Part shown: positions 24,601 to 31,869 of the stretch, piece after piece | Numbering within the stretch: the first letter of the stretch is position 1 | How the letters are laid out: each line of letters begins with the position of its first letter | Assembly (NCBI GenBank): GCA_964454015.1 | Contig: CAYVQF010000050.1 | Location: 1 to 44,906 of the forward strand | Reading direction: 5' to 3' | DNA length: 44,906 bases | From: CAYVQF01 sp964454015 | GTDB lineage: Bacteria > Myxococcota_A > Bradymonadia > UBA4248 | Notes under the pieces: model-generated | Seen by the model: the letters and a program-made list of their open reading frames with translations, nothing else | Databases searched by the model: none | What the model was told of the DNA's origin: nothing | Position numbers and translations under genes: made by a program

Positions 24601-26074
24601 TGCGGGGGAGCAACCACGCCGCTAGAATCGGCGTCACCGTCACCGCCAACAACAGGGACGCCCCCAAAGACAAGGAGACGACGATGGGCAGCGAACGGAT
24701 ATAGGCGCCGATCTCTTCCTTCATCAGCAACAGGGGCATGAAGGCGAAGACCGTCCCCAGGGTGCCCGTGATCAACGGCGCGGCGATCTCCTGCACGCCG
24801 CGCCAGCACGCCTCGTAGCGCTCCGTGCCACGCTCGATATGGGCATAAATGTTGTCGGCCACGATAATCGCGTTATCCACCAACATCCCCAAGGAGATGA
24901 TGAACGACGCAATGGACACGGTCTCCAGATCGACGGCGAAGCTCGGCATCAGGGCGAAGGTCAAGATCACCGACAGGGGCAGGCTCACGGCCACCACCGT
25001 CGCCGTCCTGAAGCCCATGAAGAGCATGAGCACCACGATGACGATGGCCAAACCCTCCACCAAGTTCACCATGAACTCGTTGATGAAGGCATCCACGTGC
25101 CGCGGCTGATCATGCACCAGATCGAGCTGAACGTGCTCCGGGAGGCGCCCCCTGAACCCCGCTGCCGCCGCCTTGACCTCCTCCCCGAGGCGGACGATGT
25201 TGTGCCCATCCTTCATCCGCACGTCGACGCCGACGCAGGGCACCCCGTTGGTGAACATCAGGTCCAGGGGGGGCTCGCGGTAGCTCCGCCGCACGGCGAA
25301 GACATCCCGCACCTTCAACGGCGAGCCACTGCTGCGGGACACATCGATGACGGCGTCCTCGATCTGCTCCACCCGCTCGAAGGCCCCAGTGGGTTCCAAA
25401 CGAAAGTTGCGCACGGGCGTGCGCACGTTGCCCGCAGGCACTTTGATGTTCTGGTAGTCCAAAAACTGAGCGATCACCAGCGGCGAAAAACCGTACAGCG
25501 AAAAAGTCTCCAACGTCCCCTCGACATAGACCACCTCGGGCTGGGTGCCAAAGACCTCGATCTTCCCCACGCTCTCGACCTTACGCAGCTCCGACTTGAA
25601 ATCCTCGGCGAGCTCCTTCAACTCGGCATAGGACGCCGTCTCGGACGACAGGGTCCAGATCATGCTCGTCACATCGCCGAAATCATCCATCACGTCCGGC
25701 CCCATGACGCTCTCGGGCAGATCCCCCTTGGCCTCGGCCAGCTTGTTGCGCAGCTTCTGCCACGCCATGGCCACATCCGAAGCAAAGGCCACCTCCACCA
25801 CGATCACCGACAGGTTCTCCCGCGAGGTCGATTGTATCTTCTCGACCTCACCGATCTCCTCGATCTTATCCTCCAGCTTGCGCGTCACCAGACGCTCCAC
25901 CTTCTCGGCGCTCGCCCCCGGCCAGATGGTCACCACCAGCGCCACGGAAATCTTGATCTCCGGGTCCTCCCGCCGGCTGATCTGGGTGTAGTTCCACAAA
26001 CCCCAGGCCGTCAGCAGGGCCAAGAGAATGGCCACCAACGACTTGTTCCTCAATGAAAACAACGGAAGATTCAT
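21623..26074 (-). CDS. RND efflux permease fused to a TolC-like outer-membrane channel
   Basis: 1483 residues in one uninterrupted frame. ATG 26074 overlaps the adaptor stop as ATGA; a GTG two codons earlier is less likely. Residues 1 to about 1015 are a complete RND permease: TM1 (NKSLVAILLALLTAWGLW), two periplasmic docking/porter regions, and the TM4 proton-relay motif GMLVDNAIIVADN with one Asp retained and the second replaced by Asn. The C-terminal TM set ends IPIIYYAFFQRGYRKARKRAA. Residues about 1020-1047 look like an internal signal peptide: basic lead, hydrophobic core ALLGLSLLVG, and TAAAEHP as an A-x-A-type site. The rest (about 1048-1483, 436 residues) has the long helical repeats of TolC-type factors (PIYAGGKRM; VALYVQILEAEARL). 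The polypeptide would combine inner-membrane pump and outer-membrane exit duct, with an adaptor gene just upstream. Related fusions are annotated in some heavy-metal RND proteins of other phyla, from memory. Confidence 0.93.
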   Translation of the reverse strand: MNLPLFSLRNKSLVAILLALLTAWGLWNYTQISRREDPEIKISVALVVTIWPGASAEKVERLVTRKLEDKIEEIGEVEKIQSTSRENLSVIVVEVAFASDVAMAWQKLRNKLAEAKGDLPESVMGPDVMDDFGDVTSMIWTLSSETASYAELKELAEDFKSELRKVESVGKIEVFGTQPEVVYVEGTLETFSLYGFSPLVIAQFLDYQNIKVPAGNVRTPVRNFRLEPTGAFERVEQIEDAVIDVSRSSGSPLKVRDVFAVRRSYREPPLDLMFTNGVPCVGVDVRMKDGHNIVRLGEEVKAAAAGFRGRLPEHVQLDLVHDQPRHVDAFINEFMVNLVEGLAIVIVVLMLFMGFRTATVVAVSLPLSVILTFALMPSFAVDLETVSIASFIISLGMLVDNAIIVADNIYAHIERGTERYEACWRGVQEIAAPLITGTLGTVFAFMPLLLMKEEIGAYIRSLPIVVSLSLGASLLLAVTVTPILAAWLLPRTMASKKKVRKTAQQSWYGKVMRVGFKLRYLVILAALAGMGGSLLLLKEVGMSFFPVAHRDQFNVDIWLPEGVALDETLRVAQTVDAALREDPEVLSTVTYVGKGGPRYFITVMPEFNTNNYAQIMVNTASPEATDRLVRHFNAAIGPKMAGARVSAAKLLMGIPVDAPIAFRITGPDYRVAREISQQIQTILGEVEGTAFVRDNLGNDVPSFRIDIDAEALSMFGITGTEVALTLLTAFDGLPMTKMQAGDRELPVQLRMRHGDHNLSDVLRSLRVASQATGGKVPLAAFASVHPEWGPGIIKRYNNRRAVTAMSDVHGRLADEVVREVKPRVESLVLPPGYNIESSGEEAERDKAFGQLIIIFVLIVVAILLLLVVQFGSLKEAVVILMSVPLAIIGAILGLFFSGNSFSFMAFLGVVSLAGMVIKNAVVWGEFVQKELREGKVFEDAIIEAGRQRLRPIILTAATTIGGLLPLALFGGALWEGMAWAMVAGLAFATVLTLVAIPIIYYAFFQRGYRKARKRAAAKEAATVVASGAAALLGLSLLVGAPGTAAAEHPILGYIAQAEEASLMVEEARLELRAAALQTDAVAASFYPSVLGEISATRLDKAQTLQMDVAELGLPISLPDFVLADQNVYQARLKVTWPIYAGGKRMAGLQAARHGEAARRHAMAAVQEGVAFGTVALYVQILEAEARLVLLQERLEAERALVDIARAKVAADMGTDFDVLYAETLAADTQRLIAETRSEVRERVFVFNDLIGAPLSAEVELEPLSVDTTFSPDVEGDFSSLYHRSELSAIAEGGAAQEALRQVAFGDLLPTLALLGEGGFKDGDLGYVDGGFYWMVTLALQWNLMSDPAAWKRVEAAELEQERSARAWARRLRAMEVEYAQALRQWGDMEEIMRVARAGVRTAQAANHNARRAHAAELLGQDKVIETSREMNKLKEAYLQAYYGRILTEVQLRYRAGLPLLTAQNLAGPGALEALQIWLEEDAP

Positions 26075-27123
26075 GGCCACACGACCTTCTGACCTGCCTT
26101 CACGAAATCATGCCCGGCCACCACCACCAGCTCACCCGCCTGCAGACCAGCCCGCACCTCCACCTGGTCCCCAAGCAGCGCACCCAAGCTCACCTCACGC
26201 TTCTCCACGGTCGCGCTCTCGGGATCCACGACCGTCAGCAACGCGCCTTTGGGACCCCGCTGCACCGCGTGCAGCGGGACGAAGAGCCCGCGGTAACGCT
26301 CGGTCACCCGCTCGAAATGCGCCAACATGGACGGAAAAATCACCCCGTCGCCGTTCTCTACCTCCAGTGACACGTCGAAGGTCCGGGTCTGGGTATCCGA
26401 CACGAAATCCACATGGGTCACCACCCCCTGGCGCACGATCTCCGTCCCCGGGAAATGCACATCGTAGCGCGCGCCCAGAGCAAAATACTGTAGCTCCGAC
26501 TGCGTGACCCCCACCTTGACCTTCACCCGGCTCAAGTCCAGCACGATCACCACGGGCGTCCCCGAACCGACGATCTGCCCCTCAGAGCTCTGCCGCTCGT
26601 GAATGACCCCGTCCACCGGCGAGTGCAGGGTCGCGTAGTCCGTCTGCCGTCGGGCCCGTTTCCACTGCGTCACCGCTGCGTCGTACTCCGCTTGAATGCG
26701 ATCCAGCTCGCTGCGCGGCAAGACGCGCTCCTCCACCAAGGTGCGCACTCGCTCCAAGTTCGGCGCCAAGGCATCGCGGTGCACCGCCGCCAGGCTCTGG
26801 GTCAGCGCAAAGTCATCGGCCACCATCGTCGCGATGAGCTGGCCCTTCTCCACCTTGTCGCCTTCCTTGACCAAAATCGACTTGACCCGACCCCCAACGA
26901 GGAAACCAATCCCATGCGCCTGCCACGGGTGCACATAACCCGTGTAGCGGCGGGTCAGGGCCTCCTCCCGCTCTTGCACGCTCAAGACCTCCACCGCCAC
27001 TGCCGCCGCCGTGGTCTCATCGGCCGCGCGCGCCCCTTCGCCGCTGCACCCCGTTGCCAAGAGACAGCAAGCCATGCCCCACAGCCACCACTTCGCCCAC
27101 AACGCCACGCTGCGACTACTCAC
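26071..27123 (-). CDS. Lipoprotein RND periplasmic adaptor (membrane fusion protein)
   Basis: 350 residues. GTG 27123 overlaps the tetR stop region by eight bases and has GGGGGA a few bases upstream. The lipoprotein signal ends LATGC (Cys26). A beta-barrel/lipoyl layout follows: VGGRVKSILVKEGDKVEKGQ (first lipoyl half), a helical hairpin (about 100-165) and SPVDGVIHERQSSEGQIVGSG (second half). The adaptor domain includes GVTQSELQYF and FPSMLAHFERVTERYRGLFV. Length and order match the AcrA/MexA family. It links the inner-membrane RND pump to the outer-membrane duct, both of which here lie in the single downstream polypeptide. Confidence 0.92.
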   Translation of the reverse strand: MSSRSVALWAKWWLWGMACCLLATGCSGEGARAADETTAAAVAVEVLSVQEREEALTRRYTGYVHPWQAHGIGFLVGGRVKSILVKEGDKVEKGQLIATMVADDFALTQSLAAVHRDALAPNLERVRTLVEERVLPRSELDRIQAEYDAAVTQWKRARRQTDYATLHSPVDGVIHERQSSEGQIVGSGTPVVIVLDLSRVKVKVGVTQSELQYFALGARYDVHFPGTEIVRQGVVTHVDFVSDTQTRTFDVSLEVENGDGVIFPSMLAHFERVTERYRGLFVPLHAVQRGPKGALLTVVDPESATVEKREVSLGALLGDQVEVRAGLQAGELVVVAGHDFVKAGQKVVWP

Positions 27124-27754
27124 AGGTCCCCCCCTCTCTCGTCTCGACCAAGTCTCGGATCAACAAATCGATGAGGAAGCCAAACTGTTGCACCAGCTCT
27201 TCCATCGGCTCACCCCGCAACAACAGCGCCAACAACATCCCCTCACCGTAGGCCACCCCCACCCGCAACATCCGGTCCAGATCGGCTCCAGGGCGCAAAC
27301 GCATGCCATCTCGGCGCAACAGGTCCAACACCAAGGCACCAAATCGCTGGCGTTGGTAGCCCTCCCCTTCGTGGAGAACCTGCGCAAACGCCTCATCCCA
27401 CAAAGCCTCGGGCAGAAGCTGCACCCACACCGCACCCCAACGCAGCCCGTCAGCCTCCTCCTCCTCACACATCCGCACCAGGGTGATGTAGACCAAGGTC
27501 TCCGTCAGGGATTTGCCCCAACCCAGCGCCTCGGAATGCTCGACGCTGGCGTAGCGCATCATCAAGTAGCGGAACAAATCCAAAAGCACCTCGCGCTTGT
27601 TCGCATAGAAGCGATAGACGCCGCCTTTGCTCAAGCTGGTCCGCGCCGCGATGGCCGCCATGGTCACCTGCCCCACCCCTCGGTCCGCGACCTCACGCGC
27701 CGCCGCATGGAGGATCTCCTGCCGTCGCTCTTCTTCACTCAAATGCCGGGTCAT
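27116..27754 (-). CDS. TetR-family transcriptional regulator
   Basis: 212 residues. The N-terminal helix-turn-helix is classic: EILHAAAREVADRGVGQVTM, AAIAARTSLSKGGVYRFYAN, KREVLL (about 13-57). The C-terminal helical domain (60-205) would bind a ligand. ATG 27754 lies behind a purine-rich GAGGG. It is first in the efflux operon, so it probably represses its own transcript and the pump until a pump substrate appears. Two dyads at 27823-27838 and 27871-27884 are candidate operators. The ligand is unknown. Confidence 0.92.
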   Translation of the reverse strand: MTRHLSEEERRQEILHAAAREVADRGVGQVTMAAIAARTSLSKGGVYRFYANKREVLLDLFRYLMMRYASVEHSEALGWGKSLTETLVYITLVRMCEEEEADGLRWGAVWVQLLPEALWDEAFAQVLHEGEGYQRQRFGALVLDLLRRDGMRLRPGADLDRMLRVGVAYGEGMLLALLLRGEPMEELVQQFGFLIDLLIRDLVETREGGTCE

Positions 27755-27822
27755 GGCCCTCGCTCACCTTCATGTCACCGCGGGCAACGCACATCGAGCA
27801 CATCGCCGCCCCTCGGAGCAAA

Positions 27823-27838
27823 GTGACGTTTCCGTCAC
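27823..27838. promoter_or_regulatory. Candidate TetR operator dyad GTGACG-TTTC-CGTCAC
   Basis: A perfect 6+6 inverted repeat with a four-base centre lies 69-84 bases upstream of the tetR start, just downstream of the predicted promoter. Dyads of this size and place are typical for auto-repressing TetR proteins. Assignment is by position only. Confidence 0.5.
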
Positions 27839-27848
27839 AACGGCGATG

Positions 27849-27877
27849 GTTGTCGAGATTTGTGCCGCCATTGTCAA
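27849..27877 (-). promoter_or_regulatory. Predicted promoter of the tetR-efflux operon
   Basis: On the minus strand a perfect TTGACA -35 (27877-27872) is followed after 17 bases by GACAAC (27854-27849), a poor -10. TTGTC-AAGC-GACAA, a 5+5 dyad (27871-27884), overlaps the -35 and is a second candidate operator. The 27755-28049 gap holds no gene. Confidence 0.45.
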
Positions 27878-28049
27878 GCGACAAGAATGTTACGCACCCA
27901 CGCCGAAGCGGCGCCGCCAGCGAGCCTGCCCCGCCCCCTGCGGCGCGCCCTCGCCCCTGCTAGGTCCCCCTATCGGCGCGGGTCCGCCCTTCGTCGCCAC
28001 GTCCTGCCCACCCCTTCAGGGCACGCGCCGTGGGGCCAGCGCTGCGCCC

Positions 28050-28901
28050 TCATGCCGCAGCGCCCCCAGGCGCGCGGGCGTGGAGGGCTCGGGTCAGGGC
28101 ACAGAAGTCATCCAGGCTGAGCTCTTCTGGCCGCGCCATCGCCGAAAAGCCCAGCTCAGCGAAGAGGGTCGTCCAGGCTGCCTTGTCCATCCCGCGATAG
28201 TTTTGCAGGGTGTTCACCAGCATCTTGCGCCGCGTCTGGAAAGCCTGCCGCACCACCTGGCGAAAGAGGGGTTCCATCTCGGGCGGCAGGGCCGGCGGCT
28301 TGGGGTCGAAAGTCAACACCGTGCTGGCCACCTTGGGGGGCGGCTTGAAGGCGCCGGGGGGCACCTGGAGGCAGCGGTGGCAGTGGTGATAGTAGCTGCC
28401 AACGATGCTCAAAATGCCATAGGCCTTGGTGCGGGGCTTGGCCAAGAAGCGCTCGGCGACCTCGCGCTGAAACATCAGAACCAGGCGATTGAGCACCTGG
28501 CGCTGTTCCACCAAATGAAAATAGATCTGGGTCCCCACGTTATAGGGGAGGTTGGCCGCTACGTTCCACCCCTTTTCGTCTTCTGGCGGCGCCCACTCGG
28601 TCGCGTCGGCTTCGATGAAGCTGATCTGGGGTTGGTTGGCGAAAGCGCTGCGCAGATAGGCCACGGCCGCGCCGTCCTTCTCCACCGCCACGATGGGGCG
28701 CCCCAGCGCCGCCAAGGCGAGGGTCAGGGATCCAGCGCCGGGCCCGATCTCGATGATGCCAGCCACCTCGGGTTGGTCGACGGCGGCGGCGATGGTGTTG
28801 GAGACGTTGGGATCGACCAAAAAGTGCTGGCCGAGGGATTTCCTCAGACCATGGGGGAAACGGCGCAGGAGATTCGGCAGAGACGGAAGGGGCGCGGGCA
28901 T
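28050..28901 (-). CDS. rsmA: 16S rRNA (adenine1518-N6/adenine1519-N6)-dimethyltransferase
   Basis: 283 residues, the usual KsgA/RsmA length. Motifs: KSLGQHFL (about 21-28), SAM motif EIGPGAGSLT (51-60), acidic strand end AVEKD, and the catalytic NLPYNV (117-122). The enzyme dimethylates two adjacent adenines near the 3' end of 16S rRNA late in small-subunit assembly. GGAGG lies six bases before ATG 28901. It is divergent from the cyclic-nucleotide-binding gene and not coupled to the tetR operon, although both read leftward. Confidence 0.97.
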   Translation of the reverse strand: MPAPLPSLPNLLRRFPHGLRKSLGQHFLVDPNVSNTIAAAVDQPEVAGIIEIGPGAGSLTLALAALGRPIVAVEKDGAAVAYLRSAFANQPQISFIEADATEWAPPEDEKGWNVAANLPYNVGTQIYFHLVEQRQVLNRLVLMFQREVAERFLAKPRTKAYGILSIVGSYYHHCHRCLQVPPGAFKPPPKVASTVLTFDPKPPALPPEMEPLFRQVVRQAFQTRRKMLVNTLQNYRGMDKAAWTTLFAELGFSAMARPEELSLDDFCALTRALHARAPGGAAA

Positions 28902-28995
28902 GGAAAGCCTCCGTGGCGGCGTGGCCCAACTTGCTCAGAAGACAAGGCCGTGTTAGCGTGGCAGAAGTGAGTGACGACGAAGGAGACGGCCGAGC

Positions 28996-29478
28996 GTGGC
29001 AGCCTGGAAAGTCATGGATGTATCTCGCTTACGCGAGATCTATTTGTTCAAGAACCTCTCGGATCGCGCCCTCGGAGAGGTCGCCGCACTGGCTTACACC
29101 GAAGAGTACGCCAAAGGCGAGCGCATCTTTTCCGAGAACGATCCAGGAAACAAGTTCTATTTGATCCTCTCTGGTGAAGTCCGCATCAGCAAGAACATCC
29201 TCGGCATCGGCGAGGAGGCCCTGGCCATCCTCAAAGAAGGCTCCTACTTCGGGGAGATGGCCCTCATCGACGACGCCGTCCGCAGCGCCGACGCCATCGC
29301 CGAGCGCCGCTGCGTGCTCTCGGTCATCACCCGCCAGGACTTCGAGCAGTTCCTGAGCGAGAACCGCGACCTGGCCTACGAATTGTTGTGGACTTTCGTC
29401 CGCACCCTCTCGGGGCGTCTGCGGGAGATGAACGCCAAGATGACTTTCTTGGCGGCAGCAGGAAAATTCGAACGCTAG
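28996..29478 (+). CDS. Stand-alone cyclic-nucleotide-binding domain protein
   Basis: 160 residues. One Crp-type beta-roll: LFKNLSDRALGEVAALAYTE, then ERIFSENDPGNKFYLILSGE and the phosphate-binding cassette YFGEMALIDDAVRSADAIA with Arg96. A C-terminal helix (EFLSENRDLAYELLWTFVRT in outline) follows. No helix-turn-helix or other effector domain is present, so it is a binding module acting through a partner. GTG 28996 has GGAG ten bases away; ATG 29014 with GGA five bases away is an equally plausible start (154 residues). It lies divergent from rsmA. Confidence 0.85.
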   Translation: MAAWKVMDVSRLREIYLFKNLSDRALGEVAALAYTEEYAKGERIFSENDPGNKFYLILSGEVRISKNILGIGEEALAILKEGSYFGEMALIDDAVRSADAIAERRCVLSVITRQDFEQFLSENRDLAYELLWTFVRTLSGRLREMNAKMTFLAAAGKFER

Positions 29479-29533
29479 CCTTTGCCAGCCGCGCCGGTCC
29501 CAGCGCCTCTGCCTTCGGCTCACAGGCAGTGCA

Positions 29534-29570
29534 TCGCGCCGAGCGACCCGAGGCCTCGGGCCCGGCGCGA
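29534..29570. terminator. Large nested hairpin between convergent genes
   Basis: An outer stem TCGCGCCG / CGGCGCGA (29534-29541 with 29563-29570) encloses the 14-base palindrome CCCGAGGCCTCGGG (29547-29560). Unpaired bases are AGCGA on one side and CC on the other. It sits in the 142-base gap between the convergent cyclic-nucleotide-binding and MopE-motif genes. The symmetry would work from either strand. No T-run is present. Confidence 0.5.
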
Positions 29571-29620
29571 CGAGTTCCCATCGCGCCGCCTGGCTCCCTG
29601 ACGCGCGCAAGTCAGGTGAC

Positions 29621-31723
29621 TCAGAAGTCACACAGCAGGGGGGCAAAGGAGAGCTGGGCTGGCGTCGCCGTCAGCATGGGAATGCCCTCGACTCGCGGCA
29701 CATAGGCGCCCCAGAGGGTGCTGACGCCTGGCAAATGACTTACCATGGGCACCGACCCTGTCAGCCCCGCCCCGGGCTCGGTCGGGATGTAGCTGGCCCG
29801 CTCTTCGGTCAAGTTGATGTGGCCCACATGCACCGTGCGTGACCCATCCTCAGGGCTGATCCGCTCGTAGGCCATCATCACCCGCTCTGCACACAGGGGG
29901 TGCAGGCTCAGCCAGCTCACCTCTCCGTTCATCACTTGGAGCTCAGTCATCACCCCAGGCTTTCTGAGCACGAGCTCGTCCCCAGAGGCGCGATACTGTT
30001 GGATGTGGAAACGGTCGTCTTTGAACCAGGCCACGCTCACTTGCAACTGGGAAGTCAGGACGATGTCGTGGGGCAGATCGACGGGCACGTTGCCGATCAC
30101 GGTCTGCGGTTTTCCAGCCTGCGGGCGCAGGGTCGACTGCACCGGGAAAACCCTGAGATCATGAAGCGTGCCACTAGGTTGCGCCACAATGGTCGCCGCG
30201 TAGAATATCCCAGCGCCGGCCGAGGCCATGCGCAGGGTTTTGTGCCCCAGTGGCTGATCCAACCCAAAAACGGAACCGACGCTATTTCCGCCAGACCGGC
30301 TGGTGGTGTGCACCGCCCCGTTCTTCGTATAGACCCGCAGCCCACTCCACGAGGTACGCTCGCGGATGTAGGAGAAGACGATGGCACAGCTCGCCTCACT
30401 CGTCGACGGCGAACCATCGGGGTTGGGAGCGCAACCACCGTCTTCAGCATCCACCAGGGTGTCGCCGTCGTTGTCCCGGCCGTCGTTGCACTGATCGCCA
30501 TCGCCCGATGAGGACGAGCAGAAGCCATAGACCGCGTCGTACTGCAAGACGGGACCGAGCATCAGACGCCCTTGGGCACAGATGCCGTTGACGGCGCAGT
30601 AGAAGCCATAGGAACCTGGCTCACACTCTTCGTCGGTGGTGCAAGTCCGCCCACCAATGCTCGTGCTCTCAGCGCAGCTCGCGCACACCTCGGGGCCCAC
30701 CTCGAGCTCGACGCTGCCATCGCCCTGGTCGACCAAGACCATCATCCGGTAGTGCACTTCGTCGAAAAAGAGGGCGTAGTTCGGCACCTCAGCTTCCCGC
30801 ACATAGGTGACATAGAGCATCTCACGTTGACCGATGGCCGGGCTCGCCGGCACATGGATCAGGCGAGGATCGCGGCCCACGAAGGTGCTGCCTTGCTGCA
30901 TCGCCACTGGCCCCTCTTCCCCATCGACGATCTCCAACAGGCGAATGCGGAGCTGCGCCGGGGCGGTGCTCGTGTCTTCGAAGACCTGCGCCGCGAAGAC
31001 CCGTCCTCCCAGGGACCCAAGGGCCCAAGGGCGACTCACGACATTGTCCGTATCGAGGACGGGCTTCAAGCTGATGGCCAGATCATCGATGGCACCGTTG
31101 CAATTGTTGTCACGGCAATCGCAAAGCGGCGGCCCGGGCGGGTTGGCGCTGGCGCTGCAGACCATCGCCCCCGCCGCGGTGCAGATGATTCGACCTCGGG
31201 CCAGACACTCGCCAATGCCATCGCTACACTCGACGCCGATGCCGTCCACATGTTCGTCCACCTGCCCAGAGCAGTTGTTGTCCACGCCGTCACAGGTGTC
31301 GTCGAGGAGGGACAAGCTGTTCGCGGCACAAGCCTCCCCACTCTCCTCGTCAAGGCAGCGCCCTTCACCCAGGCGACAGTCCGTTCCCTGACACGCGTCA
31401 TCGCTCAGGACACAACCCGCGCTACAGGTCAGGCGACCCCGACCACAACCGGCCCACACGCCCGACGCCAAGCACTCATTGACCCGCCCTTCCTCCGCGC
31501 ACAGGCCGCGCCCTTCGGTGCAGGCTTTAGTCTCACCGGGCACGCACTCACCGGCGGGCAAGCCGCACTCACCCTTGGATCCAGGCGTATCTTTCCGACA
31601 CACCTCGCCCTGCGGACAATCGTCGTCGTTGGAGCAACCGGAATACATGACCGAGCACGCATAAGACCACACGGCAAGGACAGTCACCACCGCCAGGAGC
31701 AACAGAATTCGAGCTTTTTTCAT
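29621..31723 (-). CDS. Exported Cys-rich protein with three MopE-type metal-binding motifs
   Basis: 700 residues. ATG 31723 follows GAGAGAGG. The N-terminus KKARILLLLAVVTVLAVWSYAC is an export signal; Cys23 might be lipidated but the preceding residues are not a clean lipobox. Residues 30-130 are packed with Cys in EGF/Dickkopf-like spacing (SNDDDCPQGEVCRKD). MopE-like motifs: DDTCDGVDNNCSGQVDE (141-157), CDCRDNNCNGAIDD (201-214) and DQCNDGRDNDGDTLVD (around 410-425). The remainder is beta-rich and may form a propeller-like fold (FAAQVFEDTST; MLYVTYVREAEV). Such proteins are typical myxobacterial surface or secreted proteins; MopE in methanotrophs binds copper. Function and metal here are unknown. 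Confidence 0.78.
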   Translation of the reverse strand: MKKARILLLLAVVTVLAVWSYACSVMYSGCSNDDDCPQGEVCRKDTPGSKGECGLPAGECVPGETKACTEGRGLCAEEGRVNECLASGVWAGCGRGRLTCSAGCVLSDDACQGTDCRLGEGRCLDEESGEACAANSLSLLDDTCDGVDNNCSGQVDEHVDGIGVECSDGIGECLARGRIICTAAGAMVCSASANPPGPPLCDCRDNNCNGAIDDLAISLKPVLDTDNVVSRPWALGSLGGRVFAAQVFEDTSTAPAQLRIRLLEIVDGEEGPVAMQQGSTFVGRDPRLIHVPASPAIGQREMLYVTYVREAEVPNYALFFDEVHYRMMVLVDQGDGSVELEVGPEVCASCAESTSIGGRTCTTDEECEPGSYGFYCAVNGICAQGRLMLGPVLQYDAVYGFCSSSSGDGDQCNDGRDNDGDTLVDAEDGGCAPNPDGSPSTSEASCAIVFSYIRERTSWSGLRVYTKNGAVHTTSRSGGNSVGSVFGLDQPLGHKTLRMASAGAGIFYAATIVAQPSGTLHDLRVFPVQSTLRPQAGKPQTVIGNVPVDLPHDIVLTSQLQVSVAWFKDDRFHIQQYRASGDELVLRKPGVMTELQVMNGEVSWLSLHPLCAERVMMAYERISPEDGSRTVHVGHINLTEERASYIPTEPGAGLTGSVPMVSHLPGVSTLWGAYVPRVEGIPMLTATPAQLSFAPLLCDF

Positions 31724-31869
31724 CGCCTCTCTCTCTCACCAACAAAAGTGCCTGGTTGTACCTCTAGCACACCACGCCGCCAGTCTAACCGTCTCGCGTC
31801 GCCATAGCAACTGGGTCCACCCATGCGCCAACTGCACGCCGAGCGTAGCGAATCCCCACCTACCCGGCT

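Noticed and set aside
24839..26056. A 405-codon plus-strand frame in the RND gene
   Set aside because: His/Gln/Arg-rich shadow of the permease; no ribosome site or domain.
27898..28049. A small plus-strand gene in the tetR-rsmA gap
   Set aside because: Frames there are Arg/Pro/Ala-rich with no ribosome site, and they run into the antisense of rsmA.
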